The notes beneath the pieces were generated by a model. The model ran no database searches. It saw only the letters and a program-made list of their open reading frames with translations, and was not told where the DNA came from. Shown one piece after another: positions 7,747-15,907 of a stretch of 64,000 nucleotides of DNA. The stretch is from Kocuria rosea (GTDB taxonomy: Bacteria; Actinomycetota; Actinomycetes; Actinomycetales; Micrococcaceae), in the NCBI RefSeq assembly GCF_023715525.1, contig NZ_JAMBOG010000003.1, forward strand, positions 1-64,000, written 5' to 3'. Each line of letters begins with the position of its first letter. Positions within the stretch are counted from its first letter, which is position 1. Made by a program: the position numbers and the translations under genes.

Positions 7747-8580
7747 CTACAGGTCGACGACGCCGCGCGCCACCGCGCCCACGTGCCCGCCGACCCAGAC
7801 GGTGTCCGCCTCCCGCCGCACCGCGATGCGCCCCGCGCGCCCGAGCACGGTGCCCTGGGCGGCGACGTAGGCGTCCGGGGTCCACCCGTTGTCGGTGAGC
7901 CAGCGGCCCATCCCGGCGTTGAGGCTGCCGGTCACGGGGTCCTCGACCACCCAGTCCCCGACGAACGCGCGGACCTCGACCGCGCACTCCGTGCCCTCCG
8001 GGTGCGCGCCGACCACGCCCAGCTTGAGCCCGTCCATGGCCGCCCAGTCGGGCCGGATCCCCAGCACGGTCGCGGCGTCGGCGACGCGGGCGCCGATCCA
8101 GCCGGGCCCGTTGTCCAGCCACGACACGTCGAGCAGCGCCGCCGGGTCCAGCCGCAGCGACCGGGCGACCCGCTCCAGCAGCCCCGGCTCCGCCACGGGC
8201 TCGTAGCGCAGCAGCGGCGGGGCGGCGAAGGCCAGCTGCCCGCCGCTGCGCCGGACGGTCACCAGCCCTGCCCCGCACTCCTGGACGAGGTCCTCCCCGG
8301 CGGGCTCGCCCCCGAGGGCCAGCCACGCGGAGGCCGTGCCGAGGGTGGGGTGCCCGGCGAAGGGCAGCTCCCCGCCCGGGGTGAAGATCCGCACGCGGTA
8401 GTCGGCGGCCGGGTCCTCGGGGTCGAGCAGGAAGGTGGTCTCGGACAGGTTGGTCCAGCGCGCGAAGCGGGCCATGGTGTCCTCGCCGAGGTCGCCGGCC
8501 CCGTGCACGACGGCGAGCGGGTTGCCGCCCAGCGGCACGGTCGAGAAGACGTCGACCCAGCTGATCTCGTGGCGGGCCAC
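7747..8580 (-). CDS. PhzF family isomerase/epimerase
   Basis: 277 aa, full length for the PhzF/diaminopimelate-epimerase-fold family. Clear motifs are FSTVPLGGNPLAVV (about 12-25), the catalytic glutamate E47 in LSETTF, GGELPFAGHPTLGTA and the late EDPVTGSLNAGM signature. No other phenazine gene is present, so phenazine synthesis is not implied; most actinobacterial members are uncharacterised. The start is GTG at 8580, three bases after the stop of the small membrane protein gene and with no good ribosome site, suggesting translational coupling. Confidence 0.87.
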   Translation of the reverse strand: MARHEISWVDVFSTVPLGGNPLAVVHGAGDLGEDTMARFARWTNLSETTFLLDPEDPAADYRVRIFTPGGELPFAGHPTLGTASAWLALGGEPAGEDLVQECGAGLVTVRRSGGQLAFAAPPLLRYEPVAEPGLLERVARSLRLDPAALLDVSWLDNGPGWIGARVADAATVLGIRPDWAAMDGLKLGVVGAHPEGTECAVEVRAFVGDWVVEDPVTGSLNAGMGRWLTDNGWTPDAYVAAQGTVLGRAGRIAVRREADTVWVGGHVGAVARGVVDL

Positions 8581-8583
8581 GGC

Positions 8584-8781
8584 TCAGAGCACCGGGCCCC
8601 GGCGGGTGCGCCGGCGCGGCCGGGCCGGCTCGGAGCGCCGGCCGTTGCGCGGGGCCGCTGCCCCGCGGGCCACGGCCCGGTCCCGGCGCAGCCGGCGCAC
8701 GACCATCCCGACCAGGGCGGAGCCGGCGGTGCTCAGGACGAGGGGCAGCACGGAGCTGCGCTGCTTGCTGTTGTCGTACAC
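8584..8781 (-). CDS. Small membrane-anchored hypothetical protein with Arg-rich tail
   Basis: 65 aa starting GTG at 8781, chosen because AGGAGG lies at the right distance (GCAGGAGGCCCGGCC-GTG). Residues about 10-28 (SVLPLVLSTAGSALVGMVV) form one likely membrane helix; the rest is a strongly basic Arg/Pro tail, probably cytoplasmic. No domain is recognised. It ends three bases before phzF and probably forms an operon with it. Confidence 0.55.
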   Translation of the reverse strand: MYDNSKQRSSVLPLVLSTAGSALVGMVVRRLRRDRAVARGAAAPRNGRRSEPARPRRRTRRGPVL

Positions 8782-8839
8782 GGCCGGGCCTCCTGCCGGA
8801 AGGCGGCGCGGGGCGCCGCCGGGTTCGGTGCTTGGCATC

Positions 8840-9469
8840 CTACGCAGGAGCGCCGGGCTCCGGCCACACACCGGCGCTGCCGCGGCGGTGGCTGCCCACC
8901 AGGTGCGTGTCCACCATGCCGACCGCCTCCATCAGCGCGTACATCGTGGTGGGCCCCACGAAGCGGAAGCCGCGGGCCCGCAGCGCCCGGGACAGTGCCT
9001 CGGACTCCGGCGAGCGCGTCGGGATCTCGGCGAACGTGCGCGGGCGGGGGGTGCGGGCCGGGCGGAAGGACCACACCAGGCCGGGCAGCCCGCCCTCGGC
9101 GCGCAGGGCGACGGTGGCCCGGGCGTTGCCCACGGCGGCCTCGATCTTGCCGCGGTGGCGCACGATCCCGGGGTCGCCCAGGAGCCGCTCGACGTCGTCC
9201 TCCCCGAACCCGGCCACCGCGTCCGGGTCGAAGCCCGCGAAGGCGGCCCGGAACGCGGGGCGCTTGCGCAGGATCGTGGCCCAGGACAGTCCGGCCTGGA
9301 AGCCCTCGAGGCAGATCCGCTCGTAGAGGCCGCGCTCGTCGCGCACGGGCAGCCCCCACTCGGTGTCGTAGTACTCGCGCAGCAGCGGGTCCGACGCCGC
9401 CCAGCGGGGGCGGGCCAGGCCGTCGTCGCCGGCCACGAGGTCGGGGGCGGGGCGGGGATCGGGGCTCAT
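8840..9469 (-). CDS. tag: DNA-3-methyladenine glycosylase I
   Basis: 209 aa. It excises 3-methyladenine from alkylated DNA (base-excision repair). The Tag fold is clear: RPRWAASDPLLREYYDTEWGLP near the N-terminus, GFQAGLSWATILRKRPAFR, the helix-hairpin-helix-like LLGDPGIVRHRGKIEAAVGNA, and GFRFVGPTTMYALMEAVGMVDTH at the end. The usual zinc-binding N-terminal Cys is not obvious in the chosen frame. ATG at 9469 has no Shine-Dalgarno sequence; a longer start at 9505 is possible but would run into the divergent MFS gene region. Confidence 0.88.
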   Translation of the reverse strand: MSPDPRPAPDLVAGDDGLARPRWAASDPLLREYYDTEWGLPVRDERGLYERICLEGFQAGLSWATILRKRPAFRAAFAGFDPDAVAGFGEDDVERLLGDPGIVRHRGKIEAAVGNARATVALRAEGGLPGLVWSFRPARTPRPRTFAEIPTRSPESEALSRALRARGFRFVGPTTMYALMEAVGMVDTHLVGSHRRGSAGVWPEPGAPA

Positions 9470-9543
9470 GACGGCATGGAACCACACCGGTGACCGCCGG
9501 GACACCGCACCGCCGCCCGCCCCGGGGGCATAGCATGGCCGTC

Positions 9544-10797
9544 ATGCACCCGACGGACGGCGCGGCGGACCGGCGCGCCCTGCAGCGGCGGGTCGTGCGC
9601 GTGCTGGCCCTCGGCCAGGTGCTGGGCGGACTGGGCGTGGGCGCGACCCTGGCCCTGGGCGCGCTGCTGCTCACCGAGGTCTCGGGGTCCCCGGCGTGGT
9701 CCGGGATGGCCGCCACCATGAACACCCTGGGCGCGGCCCTGCTCGCCGTGCCCCTGGCGCGGCTGGCCCGGGCGAGGGGCCGCCGGATCTCGCTGGGCAC
9801 CGGCGCCCTGGTCGCCGTGGCGGGGGCGGCGCTCACGGTCGGCGCGGCGGCGCTGGCCAGCTTCCCCGTCCTGCTGGTGGCCCTGGCCCTGCTCGGGGCG
9901 GGCTCGGCGCTGGGCCTGCAGTCCCGCTTCGCGGCCACCGACCTGGCCCGCGACGACACGCGCGCCCGGGACCTGTCCCTGGTGGTGTGGGCGACGACGC
10001 TCGGCGCGGTGGCCGGGCCCAACCTGTTCGGGCCGGGCGAGGCGATCGGCCGGGCCCTGGGGCTGCCCGGGCTCACGGGCGGGTTCGTCATCGCCCTCGT
10101 GGCCCAGGCCGCGGGCGCCCTCCTGTACTTCACGGCGCTGCGCCCCGACCCCCTGCTGGTCGCCGTCGCCGACGGGGAGGCCGCGGGGCGGGGCCGGCCG
10201 TCGTCCGCGGGAGGTCTCGCGGTGCTGCGCGCCTCCCCCGGCGCCCGCCGGGCGGTGCTCACCGTGGCGCTGAGCCACGCCGTGATGGTCGCCCTGATGT
10301 CGATGACCCCGGTGCACCTCACCGGGCAGGGGGCGTCGCTGGGCGTCGTGGGCCTGACGATCAGTCTGCACGTGGCCGGGATGTACGCGCTGGCCCCCGT
10401 GTTCGGGACGCTCGCCGACCGGGTGGGGCGGCGCCCCACCGTCCTGCTCGGCCAGGCGCTGCTCGTGGGTTGCCTGGTCCTGTCCTGGCTCGGCTCCGGC
10501 TCCCCCGTGCTGGTGACCGCGAGCCTCGTCCTGCTCGGGCTGGGCTGGTCCGCCTCCACCGTGGCGGGCTCGGCGCTCGTGGCCGAGGCCGTCCCGCCGG
10601 CGCAGCGCCCGCCGCTGCAGGGCGTCTCCGACCTGTTCATGAACCTCGCGGGCGCCTCCGGCGGGGCGCTCGCCGGTCCGGTGCTGGCGCTGATCGGCTT
10701 CGCCGGGCTCAGCGCGGCCCTGCTCGTCCTCGTGGCGGTCGTCGTGCTCGGCCACCGGGCGCGGCCGGCCGCCCCGGCCCGGGCGGCCGGCGGGTGA
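9544..10797 (+). CDS. Major facilitator superfamily transporter
   Basis: 417 aa with about 12 hydrophobic segments (first at about 22-42, last at about 370-400). The signature between helices 2 and 3 (ARLARARGRRISLGTG) and its repeat in the second half (GTLADRVGRRPTVLLGQ) mark an MFS antiporter-type permease, probably an exporter. The substrate is unknown. I chose ATG 9544 over ATG 9535 because TAGCAT (9531-9536) sits 7 nt upstream with no Shine-Dalgarno sequence, as in other leaderless genes of this window. Divergent from tag. Confidence 0.85.
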   Translation: MHPTDGAADRRALQRRVVRVLALGQVLGGLGVGATLALGALLLTEVSGSPAWSGMAATMNTLGAALLAVPLARLARARGRRISLGTGALVAVAGAALTVGAAALASFPVLLVALALLGAGSALGLQSRFAATDLARDDTRARDLSLVVWATTLGAVAGPNLFGPGEAIGRALGLPGLTGGFVIALVAQAAGALLYFTALRPDPLLVAVADGEAAGRGRPSSAGGLAVLRASPGARRAVLTVALSHAVMVALMSMTPVHLTGQGASLGVVGLTISLHVAGMYALAPVFGTLADRVGRRPTVLLGQALLVGCLVLSWLGSGSPVLVTASLVLLGLGWSASTVAGSALVAEAVPPAQRPPLQGVSDLFMNLAGASGGALAGPVLALIGFAGLSAALLVLVAVVVLGHRARPAAPARAAGG

Positions 10798-10810
10798 GCC
10801 GGTCCGGGGG

Positions 10811-11209
10811 CTAGCGCAGCACGGGCAGCTGCATCGGGTAGCGGTAGACCTCGCCCCGGTTGGCCTTGGCGATCGCCAGGACGTGGCACACGACGAGCGC
10901 CACGAAGGCGACGATCCACAGCACGATCGCCACCGGGATGAGCAGGATCGTCGCGAAGCACACGAACGCGGCCGCGTTGAGCAACCACATGGACAGGTTG
11001 AAGTTGAAGGACCCGGCGGCGGTGGCCCGCAGGAACAGGTTCCTGTCCCTGTGGACGAGCCACACCACGAGCGGGCCCACGAAGCCGAGCCAGCCCAGGG
11101 AGAACAGCGCGCCGACCAGTCCGGAGAGGTGGGTGAGGATCGCGATCGTACGGTCGTCGCTCTCCACCCGGTACTGCGGCTGCGGTGCTGACGGAGGCAG
11201 GTAGGACAT
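10811..11209 (-). CDS. DUF4870 domain membrane protein
   Basis: 132 aa. The DUF4870 pattern is visible: RTIAILTHLSGLVGALF near the N-terminus, GPLVVWLVHRDRNLFLRATAAGSFNFNLS in the middle and a last hydrophobic pair followed by ANRGEVYRYPM. About four membrane segments. Function unknown in the family. ATG at 11209 follows AGGAGA; a TACGCT box (11257-11262) is a likely -10. It converges on the MFS gene with a 13-bp gap. Confidence 0.82.
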   Translation of the reverse strand: MSYLPPSAPQPQYRVESDDRTIAILTHLSGLVGALFSLGWLGFVGPLVVWLVHRDRNLFLRATAAGSFNFNLSMWLLNAAAFVCFATILLIPVAIVLWIVAFVALVVCHVLAIAKANRGEVYRYPMQLPVLR

Positions 11210-11454
11210 CGGGGTCTCCTGGTCGGGAACGGGGCCGCATCGGCGCGGTGCTGCCAGCGTAGCGGGGCCCGGGGCCCGTCCGGTATGGGGGTTGACCGCA
11301 CTTCGCGGGCACGGTCGCCCGCCGGGGCAGGTCCGCTCCGGGACGGGTCACCGGACCTCCCGGCGGGCGGGCGCCGGGACGGCCGTCCTGGTCTACGATT
11401 CTCGGCAGACCGTTCCCGGCCCGCCCGCGCGGGCCCCGTCCCCGAGGAGGGACC

Positions 11455-12270
11455 GTGGCCCTGCCGCTGCGCCCCAGCAAGCACGCCTACCGTGCCATCG
11501 TCTTGGCCGGGCTGGCCGCCACGAAGCTCTTCCGCGTGCCCGTGCTCGCGTCCGGCGAGGAGCACCTGCCCGCCGGCCAGCTCGTGCACGGGCTGACCCG
11601 CGAGGTCGTCCCGGGCCGGGGCGCGGTCGTGGCGGTCACCCACTTCGGCTACCTCGACTTCGTGTTCGCCCAGCTGGTGATCTGGCGCCGGCTGCGGGCC
11701 CACTCCCGGTTCCTCATCACCCGCAAGCACACCGGCAGCGCGTTCGTCACCGCGGTGTGCCGGCTGTGCGACCACGTCGTCGTCGACCGCGCGAACGGGG
11801 CCCCCGCGTACGCCGAGGCCGTCACGAAGCTGCGCCGCGGCGAGTTCGTCGCCGTGTTCCCGGAGGGCGGCGTCAGCCGCAGCTACACCGTGCGCCCCCT
11901 GCGCACCGGGGCCGCGCGCATGGCCGCCGAGACCGGCACCCCGATCGTCCCCGTCGCCGTGTGGGGCGGGCACCGGATGCTCACCCGCGGCCGCGGCGGG
12001 ATCCGGCTGCGCGACGTGTGGCGGACCCCCGTGCGGGTGCACGTCGGCCCGGAGCTGCACGTGGGCCCGGGCGAGGACGTGCTCGCCGCCAGCGCCCGGC
12101 TGCGGGCGGCGCTGCAGGCGGGGATCGACCACTGCATCGCCACCTATCCCGAGGCCCCCCCGCCGGGCGCGTGGTGGATGCCCGCGCACCTGGGCGGCGG
12201 GGCGATCACCGTCGCGGAGCAGGTCGCCTACGACCAGCGCGAGCGCGAGTCCTACCGGACCACGGGCTGA
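11455..12270 (+). CDS. 1-acyl-sn-glycerol-3-phosphate acyltransferase (PlsC family)
   Basis: 271 aa, a membrane-associated acyltransferase of phospholipid synthesis. The catalytic HX4D motif is THFGYLDF (H63, D68) and the substrate-binding FPEGG is at 135-139, with SRSYTVRPLRTGAARMA after it. It probably transfers an acyl chain to lysophosphatidate; close relatives act on other lysolipids. GTG start at 11455 has an excellent GAGGAGG site 4 nt upstream. A single gene converging on the PucR-type regulator. Confidence 0.87.
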   Translation: MALPLRPSKHAYRAIVLAGLAATKLFRVPVLASGEEHLPAGQLVHGLTREVVPGRGAVVAVTHFGYLDFVFAQLVIWRRLRAHSRFLITRKHTGSAFVTAVCRLCDHVVVDRANGAPAYAEAVTKLRRGEFVAVFPEGGVSRSYTVRPLRTGAARMAAETGTPIVPVAVWGGHRMLTRGRGGIRLRDVWRTPVRVHVGPELHVGPGEDVLAASARLRAALQAGIDHCIATYPEAPPPGAWWMPAHLGGGAITVAEQVAYDQRERESYRTTG

Positions 12271-12282
12271 GGCCCCCGGCGC

Positions 12283-13458
12283 TCACAGGGCGCGGGCGCG
12301 CAGCACCAGCTCGAGCTCGAACCTCGCCTGCGGGTCGTTGAGCGCCTCACCGAAGATCTCGCGCAGCTGGTTGACCCGGTAGCCGACCGTCTGCTCGTGG
12401 ATCACCAGCTCCGCGGCCATCGCCGCGCGCTGGCCGTGGTGCTTGAGCCAGGACAGCAGGGTCGCCACCAGCCGCTCCTGCTGCGCGGGCCGCAGCCGCT
12501 CCAGCGGCGCCAGCCGCTGGGCGCCCAGGTCCTCCACCACGGTGCGCTCCCCCAGCAGGACGAGCTCCGCCAGGCGCTCCGAGACCCACAGCGGCCCCTC
12601 CCCGTCGGGATCGTGGGCCAGCAGCTCCCGGGCCATGACGGCGAGCCGCAGGGAGTCGGGGGCCGCCTGCCAGGGCCGTCCCGGGCCGACCACCGCGGCC
12701 CGCCCGGCCAGGACGCGCCCCAGCTCCTGGCGCGCCGTCGGGGAGGCGGGCTCCGGCACGACCGCCACGACGTCGCCGGGGCGGGAGGTGAGCAGCGCCC
12801 GCCGGCCCAGGCGGGAGCGCAGCCCCATGCGCCGGTCCGCGGGCAGGGTGACCACCACCACGCGCTCGGGCAGGATCCAGCCGGCCGCGTGCACGGCCGC
12901 GCGCACGGACTCCTCGTCGGCGTTGCCGCGGATCAGCATCTCCGCCACCGTGTCCAGCAGCCGGTCCCGCTCGCCCGCCCGCTCGGACTGCTCGGCGGCG
13001 TAGCCCTCGGCGCTGGCGGCGGAGAGCTCCTCGATGTAGGCGAACACGGACTCCGCCAGGCCGATCAGCACGGAGGCCTCGAAGCCGGCCTCCATGGCCA
13101 CGCGGGACAGCGAGCGCAGGGTGGTGCGGGCGCCCGAGCGGTAGGCCGCGAACAATGCGTCCATGGGCCGGCCCTCGCGCACCTCGCCGCGGCCCAGTCC
13201 CTCGTAGACCCGCCGGTCCTCGTCCTGCAGCGCCGGCTGGTGCGTGCCGGGCAGGTGCAGGAAGCGGGTCAGGGCGACGTCGACGCCCTGGCGGATGCCG
13301 TCCCCGAACAGGCCCTCGAGCGGGCGGGCGTAGACCGGCACGTCCTCGCGCACGGCGTCCAGCAGCTCCTGCGTGACCTCGGCCAGGTGCGGCATGAGCA
13401 GCGGGGTCAGCGACGGCGGCAGCGACGTCCACGGCTGTTCTCGGTCCATCTGCTGCAC
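12283..13458 (-). CDS. PucR-type helix-turn-helix transcriptional regulator
   Basis: 391 aa. The N-terminal two thirds is a helical/GGDEF-related sensing region (RsbT-type, about 20-165, followed by a degenerate nucleotide-cyclase-like domain). The last about 60 residues hold the PucR C-terminal HTH: LLSWLKHHGQRAAMAAELVIHEQTVGYRVNQLREIFG. GTG at 13458 follows GAGGGAGA. It is divergent from the flavoprotein/desaturase pair and an 8-bp inverted repeat lies between them (13466-13504), so control of membrane-lipid desaturation is a reasonable inference. Confidence 0.85.
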   Translation of the reverse strand: MQQMDREQPWTSLPPSLTPLLMPHLAEVTQELLDAVREDVPVYARPLEGLFGDGIRQGVDVALTRFLHLPGTHQPALQDEDRRVYEGLGRGEVREGRPMDALFAAYRSGARTTLRSLSRVAMEAGFEASVLIGLAESVFAYIEELSAASAEGYAAEQSERAGERDRLLDTVAEMLIRGNADEESVRAAVHAAGWILPERVVVVTLPADRRMGLRSRLGRRALLTSRPGDVVAVVPEPASPTARQELGRVLAGRAAVVGPGRPWQAAPDSLRLAVMARELLAHDPDGEGPLWVSERLAELVLLGERTVVEDLGAQRLAPLERLRPAQQERLVATLLSWLKHHGQRAAMAAELVIHEQTVGYRVNQLREIFGEALNDPQARFELELVLRARAL

Positions 13459-13465
13459 CGTCTCC

Positions 13466-13504
13466 CTCTTTCATGCCCGCACGATAGTTGTTCGGCTGAA
13501 AGAG
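13466..13504. promoter_or_regulatory. Inverted repeat between regulator and desaturase operon
   Basis: Arms CTCTTTCA (13466-13473) and TGAAAGAG (13497-13504), perfect 8-bp inverted repeat with a 23-nt gap, in a 94-bp divergent intergenic region. It probably contains the operator of the PucR-type regulator; both promoters must overlap it. Confidence 0.45.
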
Positions 13505-13552
13505 TACGCGAGACCACGAGAAATCTCCTGAGAATTGCGGGAGAGTGATCAC

Positions 13553-14605
13553 GTGGCCCCGATACGACTGATTTCCCGCCTGGCTTCGGCCTTCACGACC
13601 CCGTTCTCGCCGGAGGACTTCCTCCGCCTCGTCGACCCCCTCGCCAGCGCCCGCCAGCTGCGGGCCCTGGTCACGGCCGTCGAGCCCGAGACGGCGGACT
13701 CGGTGACCATCCGCTTCCGCCCCGGCAAGGGCTGGAACCCGCACGAGGCCGGCCAGTGGGCGCGCATCGGCGTGGAGATCGACGGCGTGCGCCACTGGCG
13801 CTCCTACTCCCTGAGCACCGGCGCCGGCCAGGACCCCGCCATCACCGTGAAGGCGATGGGCACCGTCTCGGGCGCCCTGGTCCGCGGCACGCGGGTGGGG
13901 GACGTCCTGTTCCTCGCCCCGCCCGAGGGCGACTTCGTCCTGCCCGCGCACCCGCGGCCCCTGCTCATGCTCACCGCCGGCAGCGGGCTCACCCCCGTGA
14001 TGTCGATGATCCGCACGCTGGTGCCCCGCCGCGCGGACGCCGACGTGGTGCTCGTGCACTCCTCCCGCGCCCCGCAGGACGCGCTCTTCGCCGAGGAGCT
14101 GCTGGAGCTGGCGGACCAGTTCCCCGGCTTCCGCCTCGTCCACTGGTTCACCGCCGAGCGGGGCCGCCGCCTCGACCTCACGAGCACCTCCGACCTCGAC
14201 GCCGCCTGCCCGGACTGGCGCGACCGGGCCGCCTACGCCTGCGGGCCCGCCGACTTCCTCGACGCCGCCGAGTCCCTCTGGGACCGGGAGGAGGGGCAGC
14301 TGCGGGTCGAGCGCTTCGCCCCCGTCGTCGCCCCCGGCCCCGCCGGCGAGGGCGGCCAGGTGACGTTCGAGAAGTCCGACAAGGACGTGGACGCCGACGG
14401 CGCCACGACCCTGCTCGAGGCCGGCGAGGCCGCCGGCGTGCTGCTGCCCAGCGGGTGCCGCATGGGCATCTGCCACTCCTGCGTGAAGCCCCTCGTCTCC
14501 GGGCGGGTCCGCGACACCCGCACCGGCGAGGTGCACGGCGAGCCCGGGCACCTGGTCCAGACCTGCGTGTCGACCGCCGCGGGGCCCGTGAGCCTCGACG
14601 CCTGA
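13553..14605 (+). CDS. Flavodoxin/ferredoxin-type oxidoreductase with C-terminal 2Fe-2S domain, partner of the desaturase
   Basis: 350 aa. FAD-binding barrel (about 35-130, RSYSLSTGAG for the flavin), NAD(P)-binding domain (about 135-240, LLMLTAGSGLTPVMSMIR and AYACGPADFLD), then a plant-type [2Fe-2S] ferredoxin domain with CRMGICHSC and a distant last cysteine (LVQTCVS). Electrons go from NADPH through FAD and the cluster to an acceptor. The desaturase gene starts 53 bp downstream; this order copies Rv3230c/DesA3 of Mycobacterium tuberculosis. GTG at 13553 is preferred to the TTG at 13535 because GGGAGAG lies 8 nt before it. Confidence 0.88.
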   Translation: MAPIRLISRLASAFTTPFSPEDFLRLVDPLASARQLRALVTAVEPETADSVTIRFRPGKGWNPHEAGQWARIGVEIDGVRHWRSYSLSTGAGQDPAITVKAMGTVSGALVRGTRVGDVLFLAPPEGDFVLPAHPRPLLMLTAGSGLTPVMSMIRTLVPRRADADVVLVHSSRAPQDALFAEELLELADQFPGFRLVHWFTAERGRRLDLTSTSDLDAACPDWRDRAAYACGPADFLDAAESLWDREEGQLRVERFAPVVAPGPAGEGGQVTFEKSDKDVDADGATTLLEAGEAAGVLLPSGCRMGICHSCVKPLVSGRVRDTRTGEVHGEPGHLVQTCVSTAAGPVSLDA

Positions 14606-14658
14606 CCCGCACCCCTGCCGTCCCCCACTTCCCCGTCCCCGTTCCCGAAGGAGCGACC

Positions 14659-15774
14659 ATGACCGTCATCACCCCCTTCCTCGTCGACGGCTCGCGCCGG
14701 CCCCGCCCGCCGAAGCCCGAGACCGCCGCCCACCTCACCGACGCGCAGATCGAGGAGCTCGGCCGCGAGCTCGACGCCGTCCGCGCCGCCGTCATCGAGG
14801 TGCGCGGCGCGGAGGACGCCGCCTACATCCGCCGCGTCATCGCCGTGCAGCGCTCCCTCGAGCTCGCCGGGCGCACCGCGCTGCTGTTCTCGAAGCACAA
14901 GCCCGCCTGGGTCGCGGGCACCGGGATGCTGACCCTCGCCAAGATCCTCGAGAACATGGAGATCGGCCACAACGTCCTGCACGGGCAGTGGGACTGGATG
15001 CGCGACCCCGACATCCACTCCACCACCTGGGAGTGGGACTTCGTGACCCCCGCCAAGGCGTGGCAGCACACCCACAACGACCTCCACCACACGTGGACGA
15101 ACGTGCTCGGCAAGGACCGCGACGTCGGGTACAACATCTTCCGCGTGGACAAGGACCAGCCGTGGCAGTGGTGGAACCTCGGCAACCCGCTCTACAACGC
15201 GCTGCTCGCCCCGGTCTTCGAGTGGGGCATCGCGATCTACGACCTCGAGCTGGACGAGTACCGGGCGGGCAAGAAGCCGAAGGCCGAGCTGGTCCGGGGC
15301 CTCAAGGCCCTCGGGGCGAAGTTCGTGAAGCAGGCCGCCAAGGACTACGTGGCCACCCCGGCCGCCGCGTCCCTCACCGGCTCCGGCAGGCAGGCGCTCG
15401 CCGCGACGCTCACCGCCAACGCGGTCCGCAACGTGTGGGCCCACGCCGTCATCTTCTGCGGGCACTTCCCCGAGGGGGCGGACACGTTCACCGAGGAGCA
15501 GATCGAGGGCGAGACCCGCGGGGACTGGTACCTGCGCCAGATGCTGGGCTCCGCGAACATCTCGGGCTCCAAGCTCATGCACCTGATGACCGGCAACCTC
15601 TCCCACCAGATCGAGCACCACCTGTTCCCGGACCTGCCCTCGAGCCGCTACGCCGAGGTCGCCGTGAAGGTGCGCGAGATCTGCGGGCGCTACGGCCTGC
15701 CCTACACCACCGGCCCGCTGCCCAAGCAGGTCGGCTCCGCCTGGGCGAAGATCTTCCGCCTGGCGCTGCCCTGA
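14659..15774 (+). CDS. Membrane acyl-CoA/acyl-lipid desaturase (DesA3-like)
   Basis: 371 aa. The three histidine boxes of the di-iron membrane desaturases are present: HNVLHGQ (104-110), HTHNDLHH (137-144) and HQIEHH (316-321). It inserts a cis double bond, most likely at position 9 of a long acyl chain, adjusting membrane fluidity. Electrons would come from the flavoprotein encoded just upstream. ATG at 14659 follows GAAGGAG. The pair is divergent from a PucR-type regulator, and a strong hairpin ends the transcript. Confidence 0.9.
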   Translation: MTVITPFLVDGSRRPRPPKPETAAHLTDAQIEELGRELDAVRAAVIEVRGAEDAAYIRRVIAVQRSLELAGRTALLFSKHKPAWVAGTGMLTLAKILENMEIGHNVLHGQWDWMRDPDIHSTTWEWDFVTPAKAWQHTHNDLHHTWTNVLGKDRDVGYNIFRVDKDQPWQWWNLGNPLYNALLAPVFEWGIAIYDLELDEYRAGKKPKAELVRGLKALGAKFVKQAAKDYVATPAAASLTGSGRQALAATLTANAVRNVWAHAVIFCGHFPEGADTFTEEQIEGETRGDWYLRQMLGSANISGSKLMHLMTGNLSHQIEHHLFPDLPSSRYAEVAVKVREICGRYGLPYTTGPLPKQVGSAWAKIFRLALP

Positions 15775-15792
15775 TCCGCCTCCCCCGCGGAC

Positions 15793-15839
15793 GCACGCGC
15801 GAGGCCCGCACCCGATCCGGGTGCGGGCCTCGCGCGTGC
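15793..15839 (+). terminator. Strong hairpin terminator after the desaturase gene
   Basis: A perfect inverted repeat with 21-bp arms around the loop GATCC (left arm begins GCACGCGCGAGGCC, right arm ends GGCCTCGCGCGTGC), starting 18 bp after the stop codon. No U-tract. Confidence 0.75.
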
Positions 15840-15907
15840 CGCCCCCGGACGGGGACGGTGTCGGTGGGCGTTGGTAGGCTCGGCGCAACCGCACGAAAGG
15901 CCGGCCC

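Noticed and set aside
7747-8580. Phenazine biosynthesis
   Set aside because: PhzF-family proteins are widespread without phenazine genes; nothing else of the pathway is here.
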